A DNA stretch of 64,000 nucleotides from Leptolyngbya sp. SIOISBB (GTDB taxonomy: Bacteria > Cyanobacteriota > Cyanobacteriia > Phormidesmidales > Phormidesmidaceae): assembly GCA_010671905.1 (NCBI GenBank), contig JAAHII010000001.1, positions 2,666,001-2,730,000 of the forward strand. Reading direction: 5' to 3'. The notes beneath the pieces were generated by a model. It was not told the origin of the DNA. It saw only the letters and a list, made by a program, of their open reading frames with translations, and ran no database searches. This document shows positions 9,156 to 17,890 of this stretch, piece by piece. The translations under genes were made by a program, and so were the position numbers. The stretch's first letter is position 1. Every line of letters starts with the position of its first letter.

Positions 9156-9623
9156 ATGATGCCCTCATCACAATCACCGCGAACTGCCTGGATGGCAATT
9201 TTGGCCAAGGCTCCGTTAGAGCTTTTGGAAGAATCCTTCCAAGCTTTGGGAACACTCCCGCACTACCAGTATCTGCGATCTCCCGAAATTGGGTTGACGA
9301 TGATACGAGGGCGGATTGAGGGGACAGGTGCCCCTTTTAACCTGGGCGAAATGACGCTGACCCGGTGTGTGGTGCAAATTGCAGGAGTGCAGGCAGACGA
9401 GTTGATCGCCGGATTTGGTTATGTCGCTGGGCGATCGCAGCGGCACGCTGAGTTAGCGGCCTTAGGTGATGCCCTGCTGCAGCATCCTGACTGGCAGTCA
9501 CACGTGGAGGGCAAAGTGATTCAAGCTTTGCAAACAGCAGCACAGGAAAAAAGGGCACAAATCACCGCTCAAGTCGCAGCCACCCGCGTCAATTTCTTCA
9601 CGCTTAAACGGGGGGAAAGTTAG
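9156..9623 (+). CDS. phnG: C-P lyase subunit PhnG
   Basis: A 155-residue PhnG homologue (E. coli about 150). Motifs: AWMAILAKAPLELLEE near the N-terminus, LRSPEIGLTMIRGRIEGTG, and FNLGEMTLTRCVVQ. In the known GHIJ core complex PhnG cooperates with PhnI to form alpha-D-ribose-1-methylphosphonate 5-triphosphate from ATP and methylphosphonate. First gene of the operon; its TAG stop shares a base with the GTG start of phnH, so translation is likely coupled. Confidence 0.9.
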   Translation: MMPSSQSPRTAWMAILAKAPLELLEESFQALGTLPHYQYLRSPEIGLTMIRGRIEGTGAPFNLGEMTLTRCVVQIAGVQADELIAGFGYVAGRSQRHAELAALGDALLQHPDWQSHVEGKVIQALQTAAQEKRAQITAQVAATRVNFFTLKRGES

Positions 9624-10219
9624 TGGCATTAACTCAATTGCCCGGTTTTTTCGATCCAGTGCACGATGCGCAACAGACCTTTCGGGCGTTACTAGAGGCC
9701 TCATCACGACCTGGTCTGCAGCAGACCACCGCGACCTTGACACCCCCATCAGAAATGGCTCCCAGTTGTGCCGCTGCTGCTCTCACCCTATTTGATCTAG
9801 AGACTAAGGTGTGGCTACAACCCGGCCTCTCTCAAGCTGTCCGTGGCTGGCTCCTGTTTCACACTGGCTGTGTATTAACCGATAGTCTACCCACTGCCGA
9901 TTTTGCCATCATCTGGGACGTCGCCGCGATGCCCAATCTCCCATCGTTTAATTGGGGTAGTCCGGCTTATCCCGAGTTATCCACTTCATTGCTGTTGCAG
10001 CTGGACCGTTGGACGGGTGGCCCCGTGATCAAACTGCAGGGCCCTGGTATCGACCATAGCGTTGGCATTGACTTGCCACTGTCGCCCACATTTTGGCAAC
10101 AGTGGCAGCAGATGACATTGAGTTACCCCTTGGGTATTGATTGCTGGTGTTTTCACGATCAGCAGGTGATCGGTCTACCCCGCACGGTCGGTCCTACCTT
10201 TGAATCCCTAGAGCAGTGA
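9623..10219 (+). CDS. phnH: C-P lyase subunit PhnH
   Basis: A 198-residue PhnH (E. coli 194). It starts at a GTG overlapping the phnG stop codon, preceded by GGGGGAAAG. Recognisable segments: LPGFFDPVHDAQQTFRALLEASSRPG, AALTLFDLETKVWL, and KLQGPGIDH. PhnH has a PLP-transferase-like fold without PLP and is a structural part of the PhnGHIJ core complex. It overlaps the following GNAT gene by four bases. Confidence 0.9.
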   Translation: MALTQLPGFFDPVHDAQQTFRALLEASSRPGLQQTTATLTPPSEMAPSCAAAALTLFDLETKVWLQPGLSQAVRGWLLFHTGCVLTDSLPTADFAIIWDVAAMPNLPSFNWGSPAYPELSTSLLLQLDRWTGGPVIKLQGPGIDHSVGIDLPLSPTFWQQWQQMTLSYPLGIDCWCFHDQQVIGLPRTVGPTFESLEQ

Positions 10220-10737
10220 ACGAGATGAATGATGTCACAGGCCTCAACCTGCGAATGGCTACCGAGACTGATCTGCCGGACATTTTGCGGCTGTATCAAC
10301 AACCTGATTTAGATGATGGCAAAGCGCTACCCCTGCCAGAGGCGATCGCTTGGTTTCACAAAATTCAGCAATATCCTAGTTACCAGCTCTTGGTGGCCGA
10401 GTGGGGCGATCGCATCGTGGGTACGTTGATGTTGCTCGTGCTAGATAATTTAATCCATCTGGGGGCACCCTCTGGTCTAGTGGAAGCGGTGGCTGTCGAT
10501 CCTCACTATCACGGCCAAGGCATTGGTCGACAAATGATGCACTGGGCCATGGCTGCAGCCCGCCAGAGTCACTGCTATAAGCTAGTGCTCTCTTCGAGTC
10601 TCACCCGCGATCGCGCCCATGCTTTTTACGAATCTTTGGGATTTCAGCAGCGGGGGATGAGCTTTGAAGTGACTTTGGCAGAGTGCTCAGCCAACACCGC
10701 TGCGGTTGATGAATCACAGAACTTGATGGTTGGGTGA
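10216..10737 (+). CDS. GNAT N-acetyltransferase embedded in the phn operon
   Basis: A 173-residue GCN5-related acetyltransferase. The acetyl-CoA loop HGQGIGRQMMHWAMAAA lies at about residues 95-112, after VEAVAVDPHY. The GTG start overlaps the end of phnH (GTGA); ATG at 10225 is an alternative. Its place between phnH and phnI suggests a PhnO-like role, N-acetylating aminoalkylphosphonates before or instead of C-P cleavage. That substrate is inferred from context only. Confidence 0.75.
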   Translation: MNEMNDVTGLNLRMATETDLPDILRLYQQPDLDDGKALPLPEAIAWFHKIQQYPSYQLLVAEWGDRIVGTLMLLVLDNLIHLGAPSGLVEAVAVDPHYHGQGIGRQMMHWAMAAARQSHCYKLVLSSSLTRDRAHAFYESLGFQQRGMSFEVTLAECSANTAAVDESQNLMVG

Positions 10738-10803
10738 GATCGCGTGATGCACCCGTTCTCAAGATATCCCAGGTAATAACGTTGGTTTACGGTTGAGGCG
10801 TTC

Positions 10804-12033
10804 ATGGCATACGTTGCAGTTAAAGGGGGAGAGCAGGCCATCCAAAATGCAGAGGCGCTACTAGCAGCCCTGCGTCGAGGTGATCCTGCCGTTCCGGAAT
10901 TATCCCTTGTGCAAATTAAAGAGCAGTTGCAATTAGCGGTTAATCGCGTGATGGCCGAGGGCAGCTTGTATGATCCTGACCTGGCGGCATTAGCGATCAA
11001 GCAAGCCTGGGGCGATCTGGTGGAAGCGGCCTTTTTACTGCGCGCGTATCGCACTACCCTGCCCCGGTTGTATTACAGTCAGCCCCTCAACACCACTGAC
11101 ATGCAGGTACAACGACGGATTTCAGCCATCTTTAAAGAGGCGCCGGGGGGCCAACAGCTCGGCCCAACCTTTGACTACGTGCATCGTCTACTCGATTTCA
11201 AACTGGCGGCCGAAGACAATCAATATGCGGTTCCTCAGAGCCCCGTCGCCGCTCCGTCCATAGCGCCCCCGCGAGTTTTGAACACGCTGGCTCGAGAATC
11301 CTTGATTCAGCCTCCCGAGACGGCCACCCCTACCACCACGGCCTCAGGCCCGACTGGTTCGGATGCCCCCTATGACATCACCCGACAACCGTTAGAAACG
11401 CCTGTAGATCGCGATGCGCGGTTGCAGAATTTGGCCCGAGCCGATGAAGGCTTCCTGTTATCGATGGCCTACTCTACCCAACGGGGCTATGGTACCAATC
11501 ACCCTTTCGCCGGTGAAATTCGCATGGGTGATGTAGAAGTCGTGATTTGCCCGGACGAATTGGGGTTTGAGGTGGCGATCGCTGATATCACTGTGACCGA
11601 AGTGCAAATGGTTAATCAGTTCAAAGGCAACAAAGACATACCGCCTCAATTTACCCAAGGCTATGGGTTAACGTTTGGCTATAACGAACGCAAAGCGATG
11701 TCGATGGCACTGATGGATCGGGCCTTACAAGCAAAGGGCTTGGATGAAGCGATTGACAATCCGGCTCAGGATGAAGAATTTGTGCTGTACCACTCTGACA
11801 ATATAGAGGCACAAGGCTTTGTCCAGCACCTGAAGCTACCCCACTACATCGACTTCCAAGCAGAGCTGAATTTGATTCGTCAACTACGCGAGTCATCCTC
11901 CTCAGCGTCCACTACCGCCAAGTCAGTAGCGGCTCAACCCAGCACTCCTAGTCCATCCTCCACAGACACCACAGTCGCCCACAATTCCCCCGCTCATGCT
12001 GAGGCCACGTCAAGACCTGACAAGCTGATCTAA
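10804..12033 (+). CDS. phnI: C-P lyase subunit PhnI
   Basis: A 409-residue PhnI, longer than the usual 350-370 because of a Ser/Thr/Pro-rich tail after about residue 360. It begins MAYVAVKGGEQAIQNAE, the standard PhnI N-terminus, and contains LYDPDLAALAIKQAWGDLVEAAFLLRAYR (split here only by description), YSTQRGYGTNHPFAGEIR and LPHYIDFQAELNLIR. PhnI is the nucleosidase-type catalytic subunit that attaches phosphonate to ribose C1 of ATP. A 66-bp gap separates it from the GNAT gene. Confidence 0.92.
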   Translation: MAYVAVKGGEQAIQNAEALLAALRRGDPAVPELSLVQIKEQLQLAVNRVMAEGSLYDPDLAALAIKQAWGDLVEAAFLLRAYRTTLPRLYYSQPLNTTDMQVQRRISAIFKEAPGGQQLGPTFDYVHRLLDFKLAAEDNQYAVPQSPVAAPSIAPPRVLNTLARESLIQPPETATPTTTASGPTGSDAPYDITRQPLETPVDRDARLQNLARADEGFLLSMAYSTQRGYGTNHPFAGEIRMGDVEVVICPDELGFEVAIADITVTEVQMVNQFKGNKDIPPQFTQGYGLTFGYNERKAMSMALMDRALQAKGLDEAIDNPAQDEEFVLYHSDNIEAQGFVQHLKLPHYIDFQAELNLIRQLRESSSSASTTAKSVAAQPSTPSPSSTDTTVAHNSPAHAEATSRPDKLI

Positions 12034-12157
12034 CATCTGTGTCAACGACCTTAGCCGTTCATACAGATACGGCTCTCGCCCCCCCAGACAAGTCCGCTGG
12101 TGAATCCAACCGACAGCGACGACTGATGCCGCGATCGCCCCGACCCACTGCCTTCTC

Positions 12158-13129
12158 TTGCCCATGACGACGTTTGATCCCATGATGCCAGCTGATTCCT
12201 CCCATCCTCAGCCACAGATAGCTCCTACTGCAGCCCCTGCTAGGACCGCTGCTAAGCCTGTAGCACCGGAGACCGGCTTCAACTTTGCCTATCTCGACGA
12301 ACAAACGAAACGCTCGATTCGGCGAGCCATTTTGAAAGCGATCGCCATTCCCGGACATCAAATCCCTTTTAGCTCTCGTGAAATGCCGATGTCATATGGG
12401 TGGGGGACTGGCGGCATCCAAGTCACGGCTTCAGTGATTGGGCAAGACGACACCCTCAAGGTGATTGATCAGGGCGCTGACGACACCACCAACGCCGTCA
12501 ACATTCGGCGATTTTTTCAGCGGGTATGTGGTGTGGCGACGACGGAAAAGACCAGCGAAGCCACGATTATTCAAACCCGTCATCGCATTCCTGAAGCCCC
12601 CCTGCAAGCTGGACAAATCATGGTGTATCAAGTGCCGATGCCAGAGCCATTATTCTTTATTGAGCCATCACGCACTGAAGCCAACAAGATGCATGCCTTA
12701 CAGGAATACGGACCCATGTACGTGCGCTTGTACGAAGACATTACCCAATTTGGTCACATTGCCATGGCTTACGACTATCCAGTCATGGTGGGCGATCGTT
12801 ATCTGATGAAGCCCAGCCCGATTCCTCGATTTGACAACCCGAAGATGCATATGAATCCGGCCCTACAAATCTTCGGGGCTGGGCGCGAAAAACGCATCTA
12901 TGCAGTACCGCCATACACTCAAGTGAAGAGTTTAGAATTTCAGGACCACCCCTTTCAGACTGAGACGTGGGATCAGGCCTGCGAATTTTGTGGTGCCACT
13001 GATAGCTATCTGGATGAAGTGGTGATCGATGATCAGGGCGCTCGCATGTGGATTTGTTCTGATACGGATTATTGCCATCAGCGGCAACAAGCGGATGCTG
13101 TCACCGAAGGAATTATTGAGGAAGCTTGA
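12158..13129 (+). CDS. phnJ: C-P lyase catalytic subunit PhnJ (radical SAM)
   Basis: A PhnJ of 321-323 residues depending on start (TTG 12158 or ATG 12164). A low-complexity N-terminal extension of about 40 residues precedes GFNFAYLDEQTKRSIRRAI, where E. coli PhnJ begins. The iron-sulfur cysteines are in the diagnostic PhnJ order C-x2-C-x21-C-x5-C (CEFC ... CSDTDYC, near residues 278-308). The enzyme cleaves the C-P bond of ribose-1-phosphonate 5-phosphate using SAM. phnK, phnL and phnM do not follow: the next gene is unrelated and 400 bp away. Confidence 0.94.
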   Translation: MPMTTFDPMMPADSSHPQPQIAPTAAPARTAAKPVAPETGFNFAYLDEQTKRSIRRAILKAIAIPGHQIPFSSREMPMSYGWGTGGIQVTASVIGQDDTLKVIDQGADDTTNAVNIRRFFQRVCGVATTEKTSEATIIQTRHRIPEAPLQAGQIMVYQVPMPEPLFFIEPSRTEANKMHALQEYGPMYVRLYEDITQFGHIAMAYDYPVMVGDRYLMKPSPIPRFDNPKMHMNPALQIFGAGREKRIYAVPPYTQVKSLEFQDHPFQTETWDQACEFCGATDSYLDEVVIDDQGARMWICSDTDYCHQRQQADAVTEGIIEEA

Positions 13130-13529
13130 GTCGCAGTTGTCCGCGCTGTCCGACTCATAGCCTTCACATTTGAGTCGCTTATAGTGTCAGCGTGTTCAGA
13201 ACTCCGTAAGCAACTGATAATATACTCTTATGGGTGCTTATAAACGAATAATGATTTCAGCCGCGATCGCAAGTAGACAACGTTCTCTTTGATCTCACCT
13301 TTAAAGATTTTTCACACTTTATAAACAGACTTACCGGAAGTTTCAAGAATTGCCGCCGATTTTTCCGCAGCTTGTTATAAAGACGGTATACGCAAGTCCA
13401 CTATCAGCCATCATACTGATTGCAGTGCTCCTCAGAGACTGTTGGATGACGTCCCACTGGCAGTCGATTACGTCAGGTGAAAGTTGAGCGGCGATCGACT
13501 TTTTTGAATGCTCTGCAGTTTCGGCAAAT
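13130..13529. other. Intergenic region after phnJ
   Basis: A 400-bp gap without a supported gene. The antisense ORF at its right end (13343-13567) overlaps the start of the next gene and has no similarity. An A/T-rich stretch near 13212-13250 (GATAATATACTCTTAT) could hold promoter elements of the downstream gene. No strong terminator was seen after phnJ. Confidence 0.4.
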
Positions 13530-15119
13530 ATGGCTAAACAGTCTGATAACAACAGGATGATCACCAATCAGGATGGCCCGTCAGTCGTTGCCCACAAAGA
13601 TCAGGCAGTCAAACCGACCTCGTTAGAGCTCGCACAAATTTATGCTTTGATCGATAGCATCTTGCCGTTTGAAGCCTGTCTCTACTATCAAGTTGCCCCT
13701 TTATACATTGATGGCAGTTGCTTAATCATGGGCACCGTCGATCCTGACGACCCAGCTGCCACCGAGTATGTGACCAGGCAACTGTCCTACATCAATTACT
13801 CCATTCGCTTTCAGAAAATTGCCTCTGAATGGCACCGTGATTTGCTATCGCAATACCTCAAACACACCGCTGAGGAAAAACAGGCAAGTTCCAGTTCCTC
13901 AACAGCAACGCCGACCGCCACAGCTGAGGCGAACGCCACACCAGCATCCGCCTCAGCTGTGGCCGCAGCAGAGACCGCCGAGCGCACGGATCAGCCAGTC
14001 TCCAATGCAGGAGCTGCCATCACGGATGAGCAACTGCAGGCGACCTTGATCCTCGAACAGATTGAAGAAATGACCGCCACCATGCCCCGAGACTTCACGT
14101 CTCACCTCGTGGCGGAAGAGCAAGAATATGCCTTAGAGGATGAGGCATCACCCGCGATCGCCCTAGAAGCAGTGCCCGCGAGTCCACCGGCACCTGAGCC
14201 GATAGCAGAGAATCGTCCTGAGAGTCCGCCCGCTCAATCAGAAGATGATCACGAGTCTTTGTCGCCAACCCCTCAGGCAGCCTCAGTTGCGACTCCCTTA
14301 CCAGCGCCCCCAGTTCCTACCCCGCCGCCACAATCGGTGATTAGTGAGCCCGCCGCCGCCGCGATAGAAGCTCCCCCTGTCAGCAGGCCCGCAACAACAC
14401 CCGACGAGATAGAAGCCCCCCCTGTCAGCAGGCCCGCAACAACACCTGAAGAGGTCGCACCGGCAGCATCCGTTCCAACCTCTTCAGAGTCACCGACAGC
14501 TCCTGTAGATGACTCTGACGATGATATTAGTCGTTTGCTGTGTGCTTTGCCCCCCAAAGTCCTGATGCAGGCACTCTTAGATAAAATCATCGGGGATGGT
14601 ATTGGGCGACTATATTTGAAGGAACAAGCCAGCTCAAACCGCATTCTGTGGAGTCGTAATGGTGTTTTAGAAGGGCTGATTGAACCCGTTGAAAGCCAAG
14701 TCCTGCAAGCCGTCATCAATGAGTTCAAGCAATTAACGCACGTGGCGATGACCCCAGTCACTCAACCTAAACAAGTAGAGATTGAGCGTACCCAGAATGG
14801 CCAGCGGATTTTGCTGAGACTCAAAATCATTCCCGGCACTGATACTGAACAAGCCACTTTACAGGTGCTCCGAGGAGCAGCCTTAGCCTTTCATCAGCAA
14901 CAGCAAATGGATCGTTTAGGGCGGCGCGCCATGGATGCCGCCCAGATGTTGCAACATCGCCTCAACATTTTGCGCGATAGCGCCCGCAAGTCACTCGATT
15001 TTCCACCAACGCGCTCAAAAACATTGACGGCACTCGTCAAGCTCTTAAAAGAACTTGATATCCAAGTCCAAGAGATTGAAGCAGCCTATAACGCCCATGA
15101 GGAAGAGTCTGACAACTGA
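13530..15119 (+). CDS. PilB/GspE N-terminal-like protein lacking the ATPase domain
   Basis: A 529-residue protein in three parts. Residues 30-115 resemble an MshEN/T2SS-E N-terminal domain (YYQVAPLYIDGSCLIMGTVD). Residues 120-335 are Ala/Pro/Glu-rich low complexity with a 15-residue tandem duplication. Residues 340-529 resemble the second N-terminal region of cyanobacterial PilB-like proteins (IGRLYLKEQASSNRILWSRN, QVEIERTQNGQRILLRLKI, ATLQVLRGAALAF) and end in helices. There is no Walker A or B motif, so it cannot be a PilB motor itself. A regulatory or scaffold role in pilus or secretion biology is inference; family assignment is moderate. Confidence 0.55.
   Translation: MAKQSDNNRMITNQDGPSVVAHKDQAVKPTSLELAQIYALIDSILPFEACLYYQVAPLYIDGSCLIMGTVDPDDPAATEYVTRQLSYINYSIRFQKIASEWHRDLLSQYLKHTAEEKQASSSSSTATPTATAEANATPASASAVAAAETAERTDQPVSNAGAAITDEQLQATLILEQIEEMTATMPRDFTSHLVAEEQEYALEDEASPAIALEAVPASPPAPEPIAENRPESPPAQSEDDHESLSPTPQAASVATPLPAPPVPTPPPQSVISEPAAAAIEAPPVSRPATTPDEIEAPPVSRPATTPEEVAPAASVPTSSESPTAPVDDSDDDISRLLCALPPKVLMQALLDKIIGDGIGRLYLKEQASSNRILWSRNGVLEGLIEPVESQVLQAVINEFKQLTHVAMTPVTQPKQVEIERTQNGQRILLRLKIIPGTDTEQATLQVLRGAALAFHQQQQMDRLGRRAMDAAQMLQHRLNILRDSARKSLDFPPTRSKTLTALVKLLKELDIQVQEIEAAYNAHEEESDN
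14367..14456 (+). repeat. Tandem 45-bp duplication inside the PilB-N-like gene
   Basis: Two adjacent 45-bp units (14367-14411 and 14412-14456) encode the peptide EAPPVSRPATTP plus three residues twice, with only a few base differences. In-frame duplication in a low-complexity linker; likely length-polymorphic. Confidence 0.85.
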
Positions 15120-15169
15120 GACGCCCCCTCAAAGACAGCTCGGAGGAGACCTAACAGCACAGTCAATCC

Positions 15170-16261
15170 TCAAGTTGCGCTATCACGAGCCAAAATATCT
15201 TGAAACCACGCTTCATATCGCACCGCTAAGGCGTCTAATGAATATTCGGTTTCTGCCTGGTGGCGGCAAGCTTGACGGTCAAGGCAGTCAATTTTAGCAA
15301 TCGCGTCAATCAAGCCTTCAACGCTGTCCGGCTCGACTAACCAACCTGTCTTGCCTGGACGAATAATTTCAGTCGGACCACCACGATGATAGGCCAGTAC
15401 CGGCACGCCACAAGCCAACGCTTCGATCGCAACATTACCAAACGCCTCGATCCATTTAGGCGTCATTAACAGAGCTCGACAGGTCCGAATGGCGGCTTGT
15501 AAACCTCGCGTATCCAAAAAGCCTAAATATTCGATCGGGGCATGCGGATAGCTTGACTGCAAATGTTCCCAATACGCTTGATTTTCCAATTTCCCTAAAA
15601 TTTTCAAAGGAATTTGCGTGGCTTGAGCAGCCGCGATCGCATCTTCCAAACCCTTTTCGGGAGAGATGCGCCCCATCCAACCCAACGCCCGGCCAGGAGT
15701 GGCGCAGAAGTCATACAAACTCAAATCCACCGCACTCCCAATAGAGCGATAGGTATGAGGGTGTGGCAAGGTGGCGGCTTGGGCTTGCGTACATACTGCC
15801 ACGGTTCCCGGAAAGGCCATCGTGGTTTGGGCAATCACCACATCCATGGCATCCGTTAACGACCCCATACTGACATAGTGCGCGATCGGCGTCTGAAAAA
15901 AGGGCGTGAGATAAAACGGTAGCCAGTCGTAGCAAAAGTGCAAAATGATATCGTAGTCAGCCTGAACGGTTTGGGCATAAGTCATCATGGCTGATAACAC
16001 TGATGGCTCTGGCATCACCACTGGCGTATCACGTTGACTGGTATGAGCGGTCGGCTGTAGCTTGCCTGATATTTGCACCAAGCGATCGCAGTTACTCAGA
16101 ACTGATTTTTCTGGGGCCACAACGGTGAGCCTGTGATGCCGCTGTTGTAATCCTTGAACTGCATTTTGCACAAATAATTCAACCCCTCCTCCCAGGCCGG
16201 TGCCGAGGGGGGCAACCGCCGTCGAAATGAGCAAAATTCGGTAACTCTGAGCAGGTGGCAT
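15170..16261 (-). CDS. Family 4 glycosyltransferase
   Basis: A 363-residue GT-B fold glycosyltransferase. The N-terminal domain starts with a strand and glycine loop (ILLISTAVAPLGTGLGGGVEL). The C-terminal donor domain begins near residue 195 with GWMGRISPEKGLEDAI and has the retaining GT4 E-x7-E signature in EAFGNVAIEALACGVPVLAY followed by HRGGPTEII. The donor is a nucleotide sugar; acceptor unknown. It stands alone, convergent with the PilB-N-like gene (50-bp gap), so context gives no pathway. Confidence 0.85.
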   Translation of the reverse strand: MPPAQSYRILLISTAVAPLGTGLGGGVELFVQNAVQGLQQRHHRLTVVAPEKSVLSNCDRLVQISGKLQPTAHTSQRDTPVVMPEPSVLSAMMTYAQTVQADYDIILHFCYDWLPFYLTPFFQTPIAHYVSMGSLTDAMDVVIAQTTMAFPGTVAVCTQAQAATLPHPHTYRSIGSAVDLSLYDFCATPGRALGWMGRISPEKGLEDAIAAAQATQIPLKILGKLENQAYWEHLQSSYPHAPIEYLGFLDTRGLQAAIRTCRALLMTPKWIEAFGNVAIEALACGVPVLAYHRGGPTEIIRPGKTGWLVEPDSVEGLIDAIAKIDCLDRQACRHQAETEYSLDALAVRYEAWFQDILARDSAT

Positions 16262-16459
16262 GGCATTAAGGCTGTTTTGCTAAAACAGCAAGAAAATCAG
16301 GCTTCATAAATGTGACAAACAATTTTTCTGAAAACCGCTTGGGTCAACCCCGGCAGATCGAGACCAGCCATCCCACATGCTGCCAGTCCAACTCCCTGGG
16401 GATATGAGTTGAAACAGGAGAAAAGTCAGTTACACATACATCACTAGCGTAACAACCCT

Positions 16460-17890
16460 CTATTGATCAGAGGATTTCCCATCATCCGCCAAGCGTTTCT
16501 GCGAAGTATCGCTCTCGCCCAAGAGTCCAGCTGTATTAGGCGAGCTGGGACGCATTTTATTCAACTGGTCGAGCGCCCAATCAGCGGTTTGTCTAACATC
16601 AGGGTCGTCATCAATGGCAGCATGACCTAGCATTTTTCCAGATTGCTTAAATGAGTCAAAAATTTTCGTCAGGTCCCGAATCGCATTTTTACGCACCTCG
16701 GAATTTTCGCTCTGCAGAGCAATCATGACGGCCCGATTCATCGGTTTCAAAGTCTGACTGGTAATCTCAGCCAGAGCCGCCAAGATCAGGCTTTGTTCTT
16801 GAGAATCAACCTGGGTCAGTAGATTCACTAGCGGTTGCATGGCGGCCGAATTACCACGCTGGCCTAGCTCCCAAATAGCTCGCCGTCGCAACTCTGGATC
16901 AGGCTGCTGTAGATCTTGAATCAGTTCGTCAATAATATTGACCTTGGCAATTCGAGGTTCAGCTACATTACCAAGCGGCATCGATTGATGTTGAATATCC
17001 AAGGCCGCCGGTGGCTGCTGCTGGTTGCTAGTCGGTGGCTTGCCGTTGCGGCTATGACCAGTAACAGACTGTGAGGGGGGCGGTGGTACCTGAGGAGAGC
17101 CTGAACGAGGGGATTGAGCTCGAGGATTCAAGTTTTCTGTAGGATCGAGGTCATTCTGAAGGTCACTTGCTGACTGATCTTGTCCTCGTCGCTTGCTGAA
17201 CCACAGCGTGAAGCCTCCCGCAATTCCCCCGAAAACAAGAATTAGCGCCCCTACGACGATTAATAGCGGGAACCGACTATCTTCTGCAGGGACAGCTTCA
17301 GTGGGCGGTGCCGCATCACCATCCACTTGGGCAGAAGCATCTTCCCCAGAACTGTCAGCAGTTGTCCCCTCTCCGGCAGCCTCAGCCTCAGCTTCGTTAG
17401 GAGCCGCCGCCGGTTCCAGAGCTTCACCACTCTCTGATACGGGTGGTAACTCTAGAGACGGGTTTGGTTCAGGCGAGGTCTCATCGGTCTCGGATTCATT
17501 GGGAGATGTCGCATCCGTATCCGGGGATGATGACGCCCCAGTCGGATCAGCCAGTCGCTGCTGCGTCAGAGGATCTAGAATCCCTGTGCTGACCAGCCCT
17601 TGCTCCTGTTGAAATTGTGCCAGAGCCTCTCTCGTCGCATCGTCAAAAACGCCTGTTACAGGGCCATCGTAGTATGCCAGATCCTGCAAACGGCTTTGCA
17701 AAGCTTGAATCGCTGCAGAGGGTTGCTGTGCAGAAGGATTGCTCGTGTTGTCATCGGCCTGGCTGATAACAGTTTCTGCACCCATCTTCCACTCCGTTGT
17801 GGAAATTCTAGAGTCTTGAGCGATCGCGGCTGTCGTCAATCCGCAAGTCGCCGCCGATGTTAGTGCAATTAGTAGAACACGATTAAACAT
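16460..17890 (-). CDS. Peptidoglycan-binding / HEAT-repeat membrane protein
   Basis: A 476-residue protein with a signal peptide (cleavage probably after AAIAQ, about residue 25) and one PG_binding_1 domain (residues 60-112, LQSRLQDLAYYDGPVTGVFD...FQQEQGL as separate conserved blocks). An acidic low-complexity stretch, a membrane helix (about 208-232, FPLLIVVGALILVFGGIAGG) and a basic stop-transfer KRRG follow. The C-terminal 170 residues form HEAT-like repeats (DELIQDLQQPDPELRRRAIW, MIALQSENSEVRKNAIRDL). It would bind the cell wall outside and offer a protein-interaction surface in the cytoplasm. Function unknown. Confidence 0.75.
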   Translation of the reverse strand: MFNRVLLIALTSAATCGLTTAAIAQDSRISTTEWKMGAETVISQADDNTSNPSAQQPSAAIQALQSRLQDLAYYDGPVTGVFDDATREALAQFQQEQGLVSTGILDPLTQQRLADPTGASSSPDTDATSPNESETDETSPEPNPSLELPPVSESGEALEPAAAPNEAEAEAAGEGTTADSSGEDASAQVDGDAAPPTEAVPAEDSRFPLLIVVGALILVFGGIAGGFTLWFSKRRGQDQSASDLQNDLDPTENLNPRAQSPRSGSPQVPPPPSQSVTGHSRNGKPPTSNQQQPPAALDIQHQSMPLGNVAEPRIAKVNIIDELIQDLQQPDPELRRRAIWELGQRGNSAAMQPLVNLLTQVDSQEQSLILAALAEITSQTLKPMNRAVMIALQSENSEVRKNAIRDLTKIFDSFKQSGKMLGHAAIDDDPDVRQTADWALDQLNKMRPSSPNTAGLLGESDTSQKRLADDGKSSDQ

